From contig JOHN01000002.1 of the NCBI GenBank assembly GCA_000719695.1, positions 124,001-188,000 of the forward strand: 64,000 bases of DNA, in the 5' to 3' direction. Numbering within the stretch: the stretch's first letter is position 1; the number at the start of each line of letters is the position of its first letter. The notes below the pieces were generated by a model. That model ran no database searches, had not been told where the DNA came from, and saw only the letters and a program-made list of their open reading frames with translations. This stretch comes from Streptomyces sp. NRRL F-6131. Lineage in GTDB: Bacteria; Actinomycetota; Actinomycetes; Streptomycetales; Streptomycetaceae. A program made the position numbers and the translations under genes. Shown piece after piece: positions 20,300 to 29,211 of this stretch.

Positions 20300-20785
20300 T
20301 CAGCGGGCGGTCGCCCCCGAATGGGTGGCGACCAGGTGCTCCAGCCGGGTGAGGGCGATCCGGCGCAGCTCGTCGGCGGCGACCAGGCGCTCCTCGTCGG
20401 GATCGTTGGCGAGGCGGGTGCGGATCGAGCTGAGGACGGTGTCGAGCATCTCCTCGGGGGCGATGCCCTCCAGGCAGACCACGAAGACATGGCCGAACCG
20501 TGCCTCGTAGGCGGCGTGGGCCGCCCGCAGTGCGGTGTGCGCCGCCTGGCTGCCGGGTGCGCGCATGCCGAGGAGCGGCTGCGGCATCCAGCTCTCGTCC
20601 GCCAGCGCCTCGGCCAGGTCGGCCGGACGCAGGTCGTACGAGGCCTCGCTGGCGGCGGCGAGCAGGGACTCTATGTCGGGGTAGGGCCGGTGCGCGGTGA
20701 GCCGCAGGGCCCACCGGTGACTGCCGCAGCAGGCCAGCAGGGCCTCTTCCGCGGCTCCGGCGTCGGCCTCGTTGAAACGGTGCAA
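20300..20785 (-). CDS. uraD: 2-oxo-4-hydroxy-4-carboxy-5-ureidoimidazoline (OHCU) decarboxylase
   Basis: A helical 161-residue protein that matches OHCU decarboxylase, the last step in converting urate to S-allantoin. FNEADAGAAEEALLACCGS at the N-terminus and FGHVFVVCLEGIAPEEMLD with RLANDPDEER further on are family signatures. The first conventional start is TTG at 20785, but it has no ribosome-binding site. A CTG at 20845 in the same frame has GAGGAGG 5 nt upstream and would give 181 residues; the frame stays open and LDPRDEPTLLG precedes the TTG. No urate oxidase or transthyretin-like hydrolase gene is adjacent. Confidence 0.85.
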   Translation of the reverse strand: MHRFNEADAGAAEEALLACCGSHRWALRLTAHRPYPDIESLLAAASEASYDLRPADLAEALADESWMPQPLLGMRAPGSQAAHTALRAAHAAYEARFGHVFVVCLEGIAPEEMLDTVLSSIRTRLANDPDEERLVAADELRRIALTRLEHLVATHSGATAR

Positions 20786-20845
20786 CCCGAGGAGGGTCGG
20801 CTCGTCCCGGGGGTCGAGCCTCGGTGACGGGATGTCGCTGGCCAG

Positions 20846-21177
20846 CGGGTCCTCCTCGTGAGGGCGGGAAGAGGCCGGTGAAGGGAGGGTGACGCGAGGT
20901 GAAGTATGAGGCTGCTGAGCGGTGTCGGACCCCCGCCCGGCAGCGGCTCAACGGTAGTTGAGCGGTCATCAGTTGGGGAGGTCGCGCGCGGATTTCATCC
21001 GAACGAGCTATCAAGTTGTGACGTTGACACCTCGCCGTCAGCTCCGCCCCCGTCTTCATCTGCTAGGACACCCCGCCGCCGCCCCGCCCCCGTCAGCCCC
21101 GCGTGACGGCCCCGGGGCGTCGGGAGTCGTCGCGCGCGGTGGCGGGGAGAGGGGCGGCGCGGGTCGCGCGGGGCCGC
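20846..21177. other. Intergenic region with GTTGA-type half sites between uraD and SDR gene
   Basis: No convincing gene is present. A perfect inverted repeat GCTCAAC-GGTA-GTTGAGC lies at 20946-20963, and further GTTG elements occur near 20971, 21015 and 21023. GAGGAGG at 20851-20857 on the minus strand is the likely ribosome-binding site of uraD. The part from about 21050 to 21177 is featureless GC-rich sequence after the SDR stop. Confidence 0.5.
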
Positions 21178-21921
21178 TCAGAGCTCGCGGTGCACCTTGT
21201 GGTTGGCCGCCTGGGCGCGCGGGCGGACCACCAGCAGGTCGATGTTGACGTGCGGGGGGCGGGTGACGGCCCACGCCACGGTGTCGGCGATGTCCTCGGA
21301 GGTGAGCGGTTCGGCGACGCCGGCGTACACGGCGGCGGCCTTCTCCTCGTCGCCGCGGAAGCGGGTCACCGCGAAGCCCTCGGACCGCACCATGCCCGGG
21401 GCGATCTCGATCACCCGGATCGGCTCCCCGCACAGCTCCAGCCGGAGCGTCGCGGCGATGGTGTGCGCGGCGTGCTTGGCCGCCACGTAGCCGCCGCCGC
21501 CCTCGTACGCGGCGAGCGCGGCGGTGGAGGACATGACGAGGATCGTGCCGTCGCCGCTCGCCCGCAGGGCGGGCAGCAGCGCCTGGGTCATGTGCAGCAC
21601 GCCGAGCACGTTGACCTCGTACATGGCCAGCCAGTCGGCCGGGTCGCCGTTCTCCACGGTCTCCGCGCCGATCGCGCCGCCGGCGTTGTTCACCAGGACG
21701 TCCACCCGGCCGAGCCCGGCCGCGAAGGCGTCCACGGCGGCCCGGTCGGTGACGTCCAGGGTGTGGGCGCTGCCGCCGATCTCCTTGGCCAGCGCCTCGA
21801 TCCGGTCGGTCCGGCGGGCGGTCAGCACCACCTCGAAGCCCTCGGCCGCGAGCCGGCGGGCGGTCGCCGCGCCGATCCCACTGCTCGCGCCGGTGACGAC
21901 GGCCACCTTCTGCTCGGTCAT
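21178..21921 (-). CDS. Short-chain dehydrogenase/reductase (SDR)
   Basis: A 247-residue classical SDR. The cofactor loop is VTGASSGIGAATA at residues 10-22, the NAG motif is in VDVLVNNAGGAIG, and the catalytic set is a serine in MSSTAAL with YVAAK (Tyr and Lys). The arginine in LTARRTDRI after the second strand suggests NADP(H) preference. The ATG at 21921 has AGGAG 6 nt upstream; a GTG two codons earlier would sit on top of that site and is rejected. The substrate is unknown. It is monocistronic and divergent from the amidohydrolase. Confidence 0.92.
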   Translation of the reverse strand: MTEQKVAVVTGASSGIGAATARRLAAEGFEVVLTARRTDRIEALAKEIGGSAHTLDVTDRAAVDAFAAGLGRVDVLVNNAGGAIGAETVENGDPADWLAMYEVNVLGVLHMTQALLPALRASGDGTILVMSSTAALAAYEGGGGYVAAKHAAHTIAATLRLELCGEPIRVIEIAPGMVRSEGFAVTRFRGDEEKAAAVYAGVAEPLTSEDIADTVAWAVTRPPHVNIDLLVVRPRAQAANHKVHREL

Positions 21922-22289
21922 TGCCACTCCTGAGATATCCGGTCGGTTCGTCCGATCATCTCAAGGCCGGTCGCGGGGGGTCCGGTGGCGCCGGGGCGGT
22001 GGGCGACGCGCTGCGCGAGGTGGGGGGGCCGGTACGTCCCGGCCGGACGCTTTTGAGCCAAGGTGCGGACCGCAGGTCGCCGGGCGGGGCCGCCCCGGTC
22101 GCCGTCGAAAAGCCCCGACGCCGACCCGCGTGACCTTGATCGCCGTCGGTCGTTGCACAGAGCAGGCACCATGGGGAAGGCGGCTGAAACAAGATGTCAT
22201 ACCCACCCGCGCGGCCGGTATGCGCCCATCCGGGGACTTCTTTGCGGGAAGTCGGGCCAAAACCCCCCAACAGGCCTACTCTTGATGAG
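21922..22289. other. Divergent intergenic region between SDR and amidohydrolase genes
   Basis: No gene is supported here. On the SDR side there is TTGAGA followed about 18-19 nt later by GATATC on the minus strand, a plausible promoter. On the other side TACTCT (22277-22282) lies 7 nt before the amidohydrolase ATG, consistent with a leaderless transcript. The middle is GC-rich without clear repeats. Confidence 0.4.
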
Positions 22290-23543
22290 ATGAACCGTCG
22301 TGAGTCCGCCCAGTCGGCCGTCTCCCTCGCCGCTGCCCGCCCCACCGCCGGTCTCCGTGACCGGGTGCGCGCGCTGGAGCCCGAGCTGATCGCCTTCCGG
22401 CGGGACCTGCACCGGCACCCGGAGCTGGGCCGCCAGGAGTTCCGTACCACCGGCCGGCTGCGCGACCGGCTGGTCGCGGCCGGGCTCGCCCCCCGGATCC
22501 TGCCGGGCGGCAGCGGAATGCTCGTCGACATCGTTCCCGAGTCCGCCCCGCCGGGGGCGGAGTTCCTGGCCTTCCGCGCCGACATCGACGCCCTGCCGAT
22601 CGACGACGCCAAGACGGACGTGCCCTACCGGTCGAGCGTCCCCGGCCGGGCCCACGCCTGCGGCCACGACGTGCACACCTCGGTGGTGCTCGGCACCGCG
22701 CTGGTGCTCGCCGAGGCGGCCCGCACCGGCGAACTGCGCCGCCCCGTCCGATTGGTGTTCCAGCCCGCCGAGGAGGTCATGCCGGGCGGTGCCCTGGACG
22801 TGATCGCGGCCGGCGGCATGGAGGGCGTCGGCCGGATCTTCGCCGTGCACTGCGACCCCAAGGTGGAGGCGGGCCGGATCGGCCTGCGGGTCGGGGCGAT
22901 CACCTCGGCCTGCGACCGCCTGGTGCTGCACCTGGACGGCCCCGGCGGCCACACCGCGCGCCCGCACCTCACCACCGACCTGGTCACCGCGATCGCCCGG
23001 ACCGCCGCCGAACTGCCGGCCGCGCTGGCCCGCCGGATGGACCCGCGCTGGGGGGTCTCGCTGGTCTGGGGCCGGATCGCCGCCGGCTCCGCGCCCAACG
23101 TCATTCCGCAGCACGCCGAACTCGAGGGCACCGTCCGCTGCCTGGAGCTGGACGGCTGGCGCGAGGCGCCGGACCTGCTGCACGAGCTGATCGCCAGGCT
23201 CGCCGAGACCTACCGCGCCAAGTGGACGCTGGACTACCACCGGGGCGTGCCGCCGGTGGTCAACGAGGCGGTCTCGGTGGGGCTGCTGGACGCGGCGATG
23301 ACCGCGCGCTTCGGCCGGGCGGGCGCGACCGTGGTGGAGGACACCGAGCAGTCGCTCGGCGGAGAGGACTTCTCCTGGTACCTGGAGCACGCCCCCGGCG
23401 CGCTGGCCAGGCTCGGCGTCCGCGCGCCCGGTGACACCGTCGTCCGCGATCTGCACCAGGGCCGCTTCGACGTGGACGAGCGGGCGATCGGCATCGGCGT
23501 GGAGCTGTTCGCCGCGCTGGCCCTGGAGCCCGGGACGCCCTGA
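22290..23543 (+). CDS. M20-family amidohydrolase
   Basis: A 417-residue metallohydrolase of the M20/amidohydrolase type, relatives of which remove acyl groups from amino acids or amides. Metal-site motifs are HACGHDVHTS (about residue 127), PAEEVMPGG, and GGEDFSWYLE near the C-terminus; LHRHPELGRQEF is the typical N-terminal signature, and the lid domain lies between. The ATG at 22290 is preceded by TACTCT at 22277, which fits leaderless initiation; an in-frame ATG at 22194 would add 32 residues unlike the family. It ends at the terminator at 23607-23633. Substrate cannot be deduced. Confidence 0.92.
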   Translation: MNRRESAQSAVSLAAARPTAGLRDRVRALEPELIAFRRDLHRHPELGRQEFRTTGRLRDRLVAAGLAPRILPGGSGMLVDIVPESAPPGAEFLAFRADIDALPIDDAKTDVPYRSSVPGRAHACGHDVHTSVVLGTALVLAEAARTGELRRPVRLVFQPAEEVMPGGALDVIAAGGMEGVGRIFAVHCDPKVEAGRIGLRVGAITSACDRLVLHLDGPGGHTARPHLTTDLVTAIARTAAELPAALARRMDPRWGVSLVWGRIAAGSAPNVIPQHAELEGTVRCLELDGWREAPDLLHELIARLAETYRAKWTLDYHRGVPPVVNEAVSVGLLDAAMTARFGRAGATVVEDTEQSLGGEDFSWYLEHAPGALARLGVRAPGDTVVRDLHQGRFDVDERAIGIGVELFAALALEPGTP

Positions 23544-23606
23544 CCCCCTGACCCGCCCGGGCCCGCGACGCCGGACGTCCCGACACACCCCGACGTACCG
23601 ATCCGA

Positions 23607-23633
23607 ACCGGACACCCACCGCGGGTGTCCGGT
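23607..23633 (+). terminator. Hairpin terminator after amidohydrolase
   Basis: ACCGGACACCC (23607-23617) pairs perfectly with GGGTGTCCGGT (23623-23633) around ACCGC, followed by TTGT. The region from here to 23848 is unusually AT-rich for this genome and carries the promoter of the nucleoside transporter operon. Confidence 0.85.
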
Positions 23634-23785
23634 TTGTCGCAATACTCCCTTTATTTCGGATTACGTACACTGGGCTGCGCCGGTTCCGATCACCCATCGT
23701 GAAGAAAAAGGGGCGTCGAGTGGGCCGTGAGACCACGGTTTGATAACAACCCGAATGCTCCGGCGGCCCGTAACACAACCGTGTT

Positions 23786-23797
23786 CTACGCGCGTTA
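23786..23797. promoter_or_regulatory. Nucleoside-regulon operator copy 1 (transporter operon)
   Basis: CTACGCGCGTTA matches 10 of 12 positions of the palindrome CTACGCGCGTAG found at three other nucleoside genes. It lies 52 nt before the BMP lipoprotein start and abuts a TACGGT -10-like hexamer at 23796-23801. Confidence 0.7.
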
Positions 23798-23848
23798 CGG
23801 TGGCGTCCGACCACGCTAATTGGGTGCGTGTGAGAAGGAGATACTCCC

Positions 23849-24910
23849 TTGCGCCGTTCTACTAAGCTCGCCGCGGTTGTGCTCTCGGGTTCCCTGGGCA
23901 TCGCCTCGCTCGCCGCTTGCGGCGCAAAGAGCAACGACACCACCGCTTCCTCCGGCGCCTCCGACGGCGCGCTGAAGGTCGGCATGGCCTACGACATCGG
24001 CGGCCGTGGCGACCAGTCCTTCAACGACTCCGCCGCCCGCGGTCTGGACAAGGCCAAGAGCGAGCTGGGTGTCGCCGTCACCGAGGCCGACGCCAAGACC
24101 GGCGAGGCCGAGGCCGACAAGGAGACCCGCCTCAAGAACCTGGTGACCGCCGGTTACAGCCCGGTCATCGCGGTCGGCTTCGTCTACCAGGCCGCCGTCG
24201 AGAAGGTCGCCAAGGAGAACCCGAACACCAAGTTCGCGATCATCGACTCGGCCTCCGACACCCAGCCGAGCAACGTCACCTCGCTGACGTTCTCGGAGCA
24301 GGAGGGCTCGTACCTGGCCGGCGTGGCCGCCGCCCTGAAGACGAAGACCAAGCACGTCGGCTTCATCGGCGGTGTGCAGACCGAGCTGATCAAGAAGTTC
24401 GAGGCCGGTTACCGCGCGGGCGTCAAGTCCGTCGACCCGAACATCCCGGTCGAGGTCACCTACCTGACCACCCCGCCGGACTTCTCCGGCTTCGCCGCCC
24501 CCGACAAGGGCAAGGAAGCCGCGCAGGGCCAGCTCGACAAGAAGGCCGACGTCATCTACACCGCCGCCGGCTCCTCCGGCAACGGTGCCATCGAGGCGGC
24601 CGCCGGTGCCGGCGCCCTGGCGATCGGCGTCGACTCCGACCAGGCCGCCCAGCCCGCCCTGGCGAAGTACAAGAACAGCATCATGACCTCGATGGTCAAG
24701 AACGTCGACAAGGCCGTCTTCGCGTACATCGAGTCCGCGAAGAAGGGCCAGGTCTTCACCGGTGTGAAGAACTTCGACCTCAAGACCGACGGTGTCTCGC
24801 TCGCCACCACCGGCGGCAAGATCGACGACATCAAGGCCAAGCTCGACGACGCCGCCAACGCCATCAAGAACGGCGCCACCACCGTCCCGACCGACCCGAC
24901 CAAGCTGTAA
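23849..24910 (+). CDS. BMP-family nucleoside ABC transporter substrate-binding lipoprotein
   Basis: A 353-residue lipoprotein. The signal peptide ends at the lipobox LAAC, and the mature protein carries BMP/PnrA features: VGMAYDIGGRGDQSFNDSA, FSEQEGSYLAGVAAAL, GFIGGVQTELIKKFEAGY and YTAAGSSGNGAIEAA. BMP proteins bind nucleosides and deliver them to the membrane permeases. The start is TTG at 23849, with GAAGGAG 9 nt upstream. It heads an operon with the ATPase, two permeases and cytidine deaminase. A strong hairpin at 24985-25025 before the ATPase gene could keep the binding protein in excess. An operator copy lies just upstream. Confidence 0.95.
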   Translation: MRRSTKLAAVVLSGSLGIASLAACGAKSNDTTASSGASDGALKVGMAYDIGGRGDQSFNDSAARGLDKAKSELGVAVTEADAKTGEAEADKETRLKNLVTAGYSPVIAVGFVYQAAVEKVAKENPNTKFAIIDSASDTQPSNVTSLTFSEQEGSYLAGVAAALKTKTKHVGFIGGVQTELIKKFEAGYRAGVKSVDPNIPVEVTYLTTPPDFSGFAAPDKGKEAAQGQLDKKADVIYTAAGSSGNGAIEAAAGAGALAIGVDSDQAAQPALAKYKNSIMTSMVKNVDKAVFAYIESAKKGQVFTGVKNFDLKTDGVSLATTGGKIDDIKAKLDDAANAIKNGATTVPTDPTKL

Positions 24911-24984
24911 GGCTCACGGTTCGACCGGACGTCGCTGCCGCTGCCGCCTGCCCGGCAGCGCGATGATGGACGCAACATCAGGGA

Positions 24985-25025
24985 GGGGCCCGGAAGGGTG
25001 CGCTCAGTGCGTACCCCCGGGCCCC
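24985..25025 (+). terminator. Intra-operon hairpin between BMP lipoprotein and ATPase genes
   Basis: GGGGCCCGG (24985-24993) pairs with CCGGGCCCC (25017-25025), and GGGT/ACCC pairs inside. It may partly terminate transcription or stabilise the upstream mRNA. Confidence 0.65.
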
Positions 25026-25050
25026 GTCCCGTCCCCCCACCCCTTCGCTT

Positions 25051-26781
25051 TTGGCCCTCCAGCGCAACGACGCGCCTCCAGACCACCAGGAGACCGCCAT
25101 CACCGCATCCGACCCCGCCCCGACCACGGGCGGTAACCCCAGCGCGGGGACGGCGACACCGGCCGTCGAACTGCGCGGCATCACCAAGCGCTTCCCCGGC
25201 GTCGTGGCGAACCACGACATCAACCTCACCGTCCGCACCGGCACCGTGCACGCCCTCATGGGTGAGAACGGCGCCGGCAAGTCGACGCTGATGAAGATCC
25301 TCTACGGCATGCAGAAGCCGGACGAGGGCACCATCGCGATCAACGGCGAGCAGTGCGAGTTCAACACCCCGGGCGAGGCCATCGCGCGCGGCATCGGCAT
25401 GGTGCACCAGCACTTCATGCTCGCCGACAACCTCACCGTCTGGGAGAACGTCGTCCTCGGCGGCGAGCACCTGTACGGCATCGGCGGCAAGGCCAAGGAC
25501 AAGATCAGGGAGATCTCCGACCAGTACGGCCTGGGCGTGCGCCCGGACGCCCTGGTCGAGGACCTCGGCGTGGCGGACCGCCAGCGCGTGGAGATCCTCA
25601 AGGTGCTCTACCGCGGCGCCAAGATCCTGATCCTCGACGAGCCCACCGCGGTGCTCGTCCCGCAGGAGGTCGACGCCCTGTTCGACAACCTGCGGGAGCT
25701 GAAGTCCGAGGGCGTCACCGTCATCTTCATCTCGCACAAGCTGCACGAGGTGCTCTCCGTGGCCGACGCGATCAGCGTCATCCGCCGCGGCACCACCGTC
25801 GGCGACGCCGACCCGAAGAGCGTGACCGCCCGCCAGCTCGCCGAGCTGATGGTCGGCGCCGAGCTGCCCTCCCCGGAGAGCCGCGAGTCGACCGTCACCA
25901 CCGACGAGATGCTGCGCGTCGAGGGCCTGCGGATCGCCAAGACCGACGCCGAGGGCATCGAGCGCGTCGTCCTCGACGACATCTCGCTGCGCATCCACAA
26001 GGGCGAGATCCTCGGCATCGCCGGTGTCGAGGGCAACGGCCAGGCCGAACTGGTCGAGGCCGTCATGGGCATGCTCCCGCTGGACGCCGGCACCGTCACC
26101 CTGGACGGCAAGGACCTCTCCGGCACGCTGACCCGGGCCCGCCGCGAGGCCGGCATCGGTTACATCCCCGAGGACCGCCACCGGCACGGCCTGCTGCTGG
26201 AGGCCCCGCTCTGGGAGAACCGGATCCTCGGCCACGTCACCGAGCGTCCCAACTCCAAGGGCGTGCTGCTCGACCCGGCCGCCGCCCGCAAGGACACCCA
26301 GCGGATCGTCGACGAGTACGACGTCCGCACCCCCGGCATCGAGGTCACCGCGGCCTCCCTCTCCGGCGGCAACCAGCAGAAGCTGATCATCGGCCGCGAG
26401 ATGAGCCACGAGCCCAAGCTGCTGATCGCCGCCCACCCCACCCGCGGGGTGGACGTCGGCGCCCAGGCGCAGATCTGGGAGCACATCCGGGTCGCCCAGC
26501 GGGCCGGCCTCGCCGTGCTGCTGATCTCGGCCGACCTCGACGAGCTGATCGGCCTCTCCGACTGCATCCGGGTGATCTACCGCGGCCGGCTGGTCGCCGA
26601 CGCCGACCCGGCCACCGTGACCGCCGAGGACCTCGGCACCGCGATGACCGGTGCCGCCCAGGGCCACATCGAGTCCGCCACGGAAGCCGTCGAGGAGTTC
26701 CGCGCGACCCTCGCCGAGGGCACCGAGGCGGAGTCCACCGCCCCCACCGACACCGCCGACGACCAGCAGGCGGGGGAGTAG
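25051..26781 (+). CDS. Nucleoside ABC transporter ATP-binding protein (double ATPase)
   Basis: A protein with two ABC domains in one chain, as in simple-sugar and nucleoside importers of the BMP type. The first domain has Walker A GENGAGKST and LILDEPTAVL; the second has a degenerate P-loop, GVEGNGQAEL, and signature SGGNQQKLIIGREM, normal for the family. The first conventional start codon is TTG at 25051, without a ribosome-binding site. AGGAGA at 25088-25093 points instead to codon ATC at 25099, which would give 560 residues starting at ITASDP. The true start is therefore uncertain. The permease gene follows after 4 nt. Confidence 0.94.
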   Translation: MALQRNDAPPDHQETAITASDPAPTTGGNPSAGTATPAVELRGITKRFPGVVANHDINLTVRTGTVHALMGENGAGKSTLMKILYGMQKPDEGTIAINGEQCEFNTPGEAIARGIGMVHQHFMLADNLTVWENVVLGGEHLYGIGGKAKDKIREISDQYGLGVRPDALVEDLGVADRQRVEILKVLYRGAKILILDEPTAVLVPQEVDALFDNLRELKSEGVTVIFISHKLHEVLSVADAISVIRRGTTVGDADPKSVTARQLAELMVGAELPSPESRESTVTTDEMLRVEGLRIAKTDAEGIERVVLDDISLRIHKGEILGIAGVEGNGQAELVEAVMGMLPLDAGTVTLDGKDLSGTLTRARREAGIGYIPEDRHRHGLLLEAPLWENRILGHVTERPNSKGVLLDPAAARKDTQRIVDEYDVRTPGIEVTAASLSGGNQQKLIIGREMSHEPKLLIAAHPTRGVDVGAQAQIWEHIRVAQRAGLAVLLISADLDELIGLSDCIRVIYRGRLVADADPATVTAEDLGTAMTGAAQGHIESATEAVEEFRATLAEGTEAESTAPTDTADDQQAGE

Positions 26782-26785
26782 CCAC

Positions 26786-27949
26786 ATGACCAGTCCCAAC
26801 CCCGCCGCCAAGCCCGCGCGGGCGAAGCGGTTCGACGGCGAGAAGATCGTCCTCGCCCTCGCAGCACCGGTGCTCGCCGTGCTGCTGTCCGTCGTGATCT
26901 GTTCCGTCCTCCTGGCGACCTCGGGCAAGAACCCGTTCGACGCCTGGAACGTGATGCTCACGTACGGCTCCAAGTCGGACGGCCAGGTGGCCATCCTCAA
27001 CCGGTCCACCACGTACTACCTGGCCGCCGCGGCCGCCGCCTTCGGCTTCCGGATGAACCTCTTCAACATCGGTGTCGAGGGCCAGTACAAGGTCGCCGCG
27101 CTGTTCACGGCCTACGTCGGCAGCCAGCTCGACCTGCCGTCGTTCATCCAGATCCCGCTGCTGCTGATCACCGCCATGCTGGTGGGTGGCCTGTACGCGA
27201 GCATCGCCGGTCTGCTGAAGGTCTTCCGCGGCGTCAGCGAGGTCATCGCGACCATCATGCTGAACGCCATCGCGGTCGCCATCGTCGGCCTGCTGCTCGT
27301 CCCCGGCATCTTCGCGCCGGAGAAGAGCGGCACCAGCAACTCGATCCAGACCGCCCCGGTCTCGGAGTCCAGCCACTTCTTCGCGATCAACACCGACGGC
27401 GGCCCGCTCTACGGCTTCCTCTTCATCGCGATCCTGGTCGGCGTCGCCTTCCAGTTCACCCTGACCCGCACCCGCTTCGGCTTCGACCTGCGCGCCACCG
27501 GCCGCTCGGAGTCCGCGGCCACCGCGTCCGGTGTGAACGTCAAGCGCATGATCGTCATCTCGATGGTGGTCTCCGGTGCGCTGGCCGGTCTGATCGGTCT
27601 GCCCGAGCTGCTCCAGAACTCGTACAACTACGGGCAGAGCTTCCAGCCGGGCCTCGGCTTCCTGGGCATCTCGGTCGCCCTGCTCGGCCGCAACAGCCCG
27701 ATCGGCATGGCCTTCGCGGCCCTCCTGTTCGCCTTCCTCGACGCCACCGGCTCGCAGCTGCCGCTGCCGCAGAACGGCGGCTTCCCGTTCGAGATCGTCC
27801 CGGTCATGCAGGGCACCATCGTCATCTGTGTCGTCGTCGCCTACGAGCTGGTGCGGCGCTACGGCCTCAAGCGTCAGCAGCAGAAGGTCGGCGCGGAGCT
27901 CGCCGCCCAGGCCGCCGCGGCCGCCGAGAAGAAGGAGGTGTCCGCATGA
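26786..27949 (+). CDS. Nucleoside ABC transporter permease 1
   Basis: A 387-residue inner-membrane permease with about 8-9 hydrophobic segments and the BPD_transp_2 family signature around FGFRMNLFNIGVEGQYKVAAL and EVIATIMLNAIAVAIVG. It pairs with the second permease to form the channel of the nucleoside importer. GGGGGAG lies upstream of the ATG at 26786, and the gene overlaps the next by ATGA. A long extracytoplasmic loop (about residues 175-205) lies between two helices. The C-terminus is alanine/lysine-rich and cytosolic. Confidence 0.95.
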   Translation: MTSPNPAAKPARAKRFDGEKIVLALAAPVLAVLLSVVICSVLLATSGKNPFDAWNVMLTYGSKSDGQVAILNRSTTYYLAAAAAAFGFRMNLFNIGVEGQYKVAALFTAYVGSQLDLPSFIQIPLLLITAMLVGGLYASIAGLLKVFRGVSEVIATIMLNAIAVAIVGLLLVPGIFAPEKSGTSNSIQTAPVSESSHFFAINTDGGPLYGFLFIAILVGVAFQFTLTRTRFGFDLRATGRSESAATASGVNVKRMIVISMVVSGALAGLIGLPELLQNSYNYGQSFQPGLGFLGISVALLGRNSPIGMAFAALLFAFLDATGSQLPLPQNGGFPFEIVPVMQGTIVICVVVAYELVRRYGLKRQQQKVGAELAAQAAAAAEKKEVSA

Positions 27950-29211
27950 GCACGGCCACCGCGGCCCGCGCCAAGGCGCCGGGCGCTCCCGCCAAGAAGC
28001 GCAAGATGTCCTGGCCGGTGGTGCTGCTGCTGATCGCGGGCGCCCTGGTCCTGTTCTCCGCCGTCGGCATGATCACCGACAACCACTCGCTGACCTCCTC
28101 CGGGCAGGTCACCGCCGCGCTCAGCGCCGCGGTGCCGATCGGCATGGCCGGTCTGGGCGGTCTCTGGTCCGAGCGGGCCGGCGTGGTCAACATCGGCCTC
28201 GAAGGCATGATGGTCGCCGGCACCTTCTGCGGCGCCTGGGGCGGCTACTTGGTCAGCCCCTGGTTCGGTCTGGTGGCCGGCATGCTCGGCGGTGCGCTGG
28301 GCGGTCTGCTGCACGCCGTCATCACGGTGAGCTTCGGCGTCGACCACATCGTCTCCGGTGTCGGCGTCAACCTGCTGATCCCCGGCATCTGCGCGTACGT
28401 CAACCGGATCTACTACAAGGACTACATCTCCGTCGGTGCCGGCGCGAACCAGTCCCCGCCGGCCGACCCGCTGCCGTACATCACGATCCCCGGCCTCTCC
28501 TCGGGGCTGAAGGACATCGAGGCGCACCACTGGTTCCTGGTCTCCGACGTCGCCGGTGTGCTGGGCGGCCTGGTCACCAACATCTCGGTGGTCGTGCTGC
28601 TGGCCGGCGCGCTGATCGTGGCGAGCTACTTCGCCCTCTGGCGCACCGTGTTCGGCCTGCGCCTGCGCTCCTGCGGCGAGAACCCGACCGCGGCCGAGTC
28701 GCTGGGCGTCAACGTCTACAAGTACAAGTACCTCGCGGTCATCATGTCCGGCGCCTTCGCGGGCCTCGCCGGCTCGTACCTCTCGCTGGTCGCGGCGCAC
28801 TTCTACAAGGACGGCCAGACCAACGGCCGCGGCTTCATCGGCCTCGCGGCGATGATCTTCGGCAACTGGATGCCGGGCGGCCTCGCCATGGGCGCCGGCC
28901 TGTTCGGCTTCACCGACAGCCTCCAGCTGCGCGACCCCGAGTCGGTGCACGTGCTGATCCTGGTGGTCGCCATCGCGATGGTGCTGCTGGCGGCCTGGCA
29001 CCTGTACCGCCGCAAGTACACCTCGGCGCTGATCACGCTGGTCGTCTCCGCCGGCCTGTTCGTCTGGTACTTCACCACCGAAGAGGTCCAGCGCCCGCTG
29101 ATCGTCGCCACGCCGTACGTGATCACCCTGGTGGTGCTCGCGCTGGCCTCGCAGCGACTGCGTCCGCCGAAGGCCGACGGCCAGATCTACCGCAAGGGGC
29201 AGGGCAAGTGA
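27946..29211 (+). CDS. Nucleoside ABC transporter permease 2
   Basis: A 421-residue permease of the same family as its upstream partner, with SERAGVVNIGLEGMMVAGTF and FGVDHIVSGVGVNLLIPG as signature segments. About ten hydrophobic segments are visible, longer than the usual about 310 residues because of an extended central loop (about residues 165-200) and extra C-terminal helices. Its start ATG overlaps the stop of permease 1, and its stop overlaps the GTG of cdd, so the three are translationally coupled. It completes the importer. Confidence 0.95.
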   Translation: MSTATAARAKAPGAPAKKRKMSWPVVLLLIAGALVLFSAVGMITDNHSLTSSGQVTAALSAAVPIGMAGLGGLWSERAGVVNIGLEGMMVAGTFCGAWGGYLVSPWFGLVAGMLGGALGGLLHAVITVSFGVDHIVSGVGVNLLIPGICAYVNRIYYKDYISVGAGANQSPPADPLPYITIPGLSSGLKDIEAHHWFLVSDVAGVLGGLVTNISVVVLLAGALIVASYFALWRTVFGLRLRSCGENPTAAESLGVNVYKYKYLAVIMSGAFAGLAGSYLSLVAAHFYKDGQTNGRGFIGLAAMIFGNWMPGGLAMGAGLFGFTDSLQLRDPESVHVLILVVAIAMVLLAAWHLYRRKYTSALITLVVSAGLFVWYFTTEEVQRPLIVATPYVITLVVLALASQRLRPPKADGQIYRKGQGK

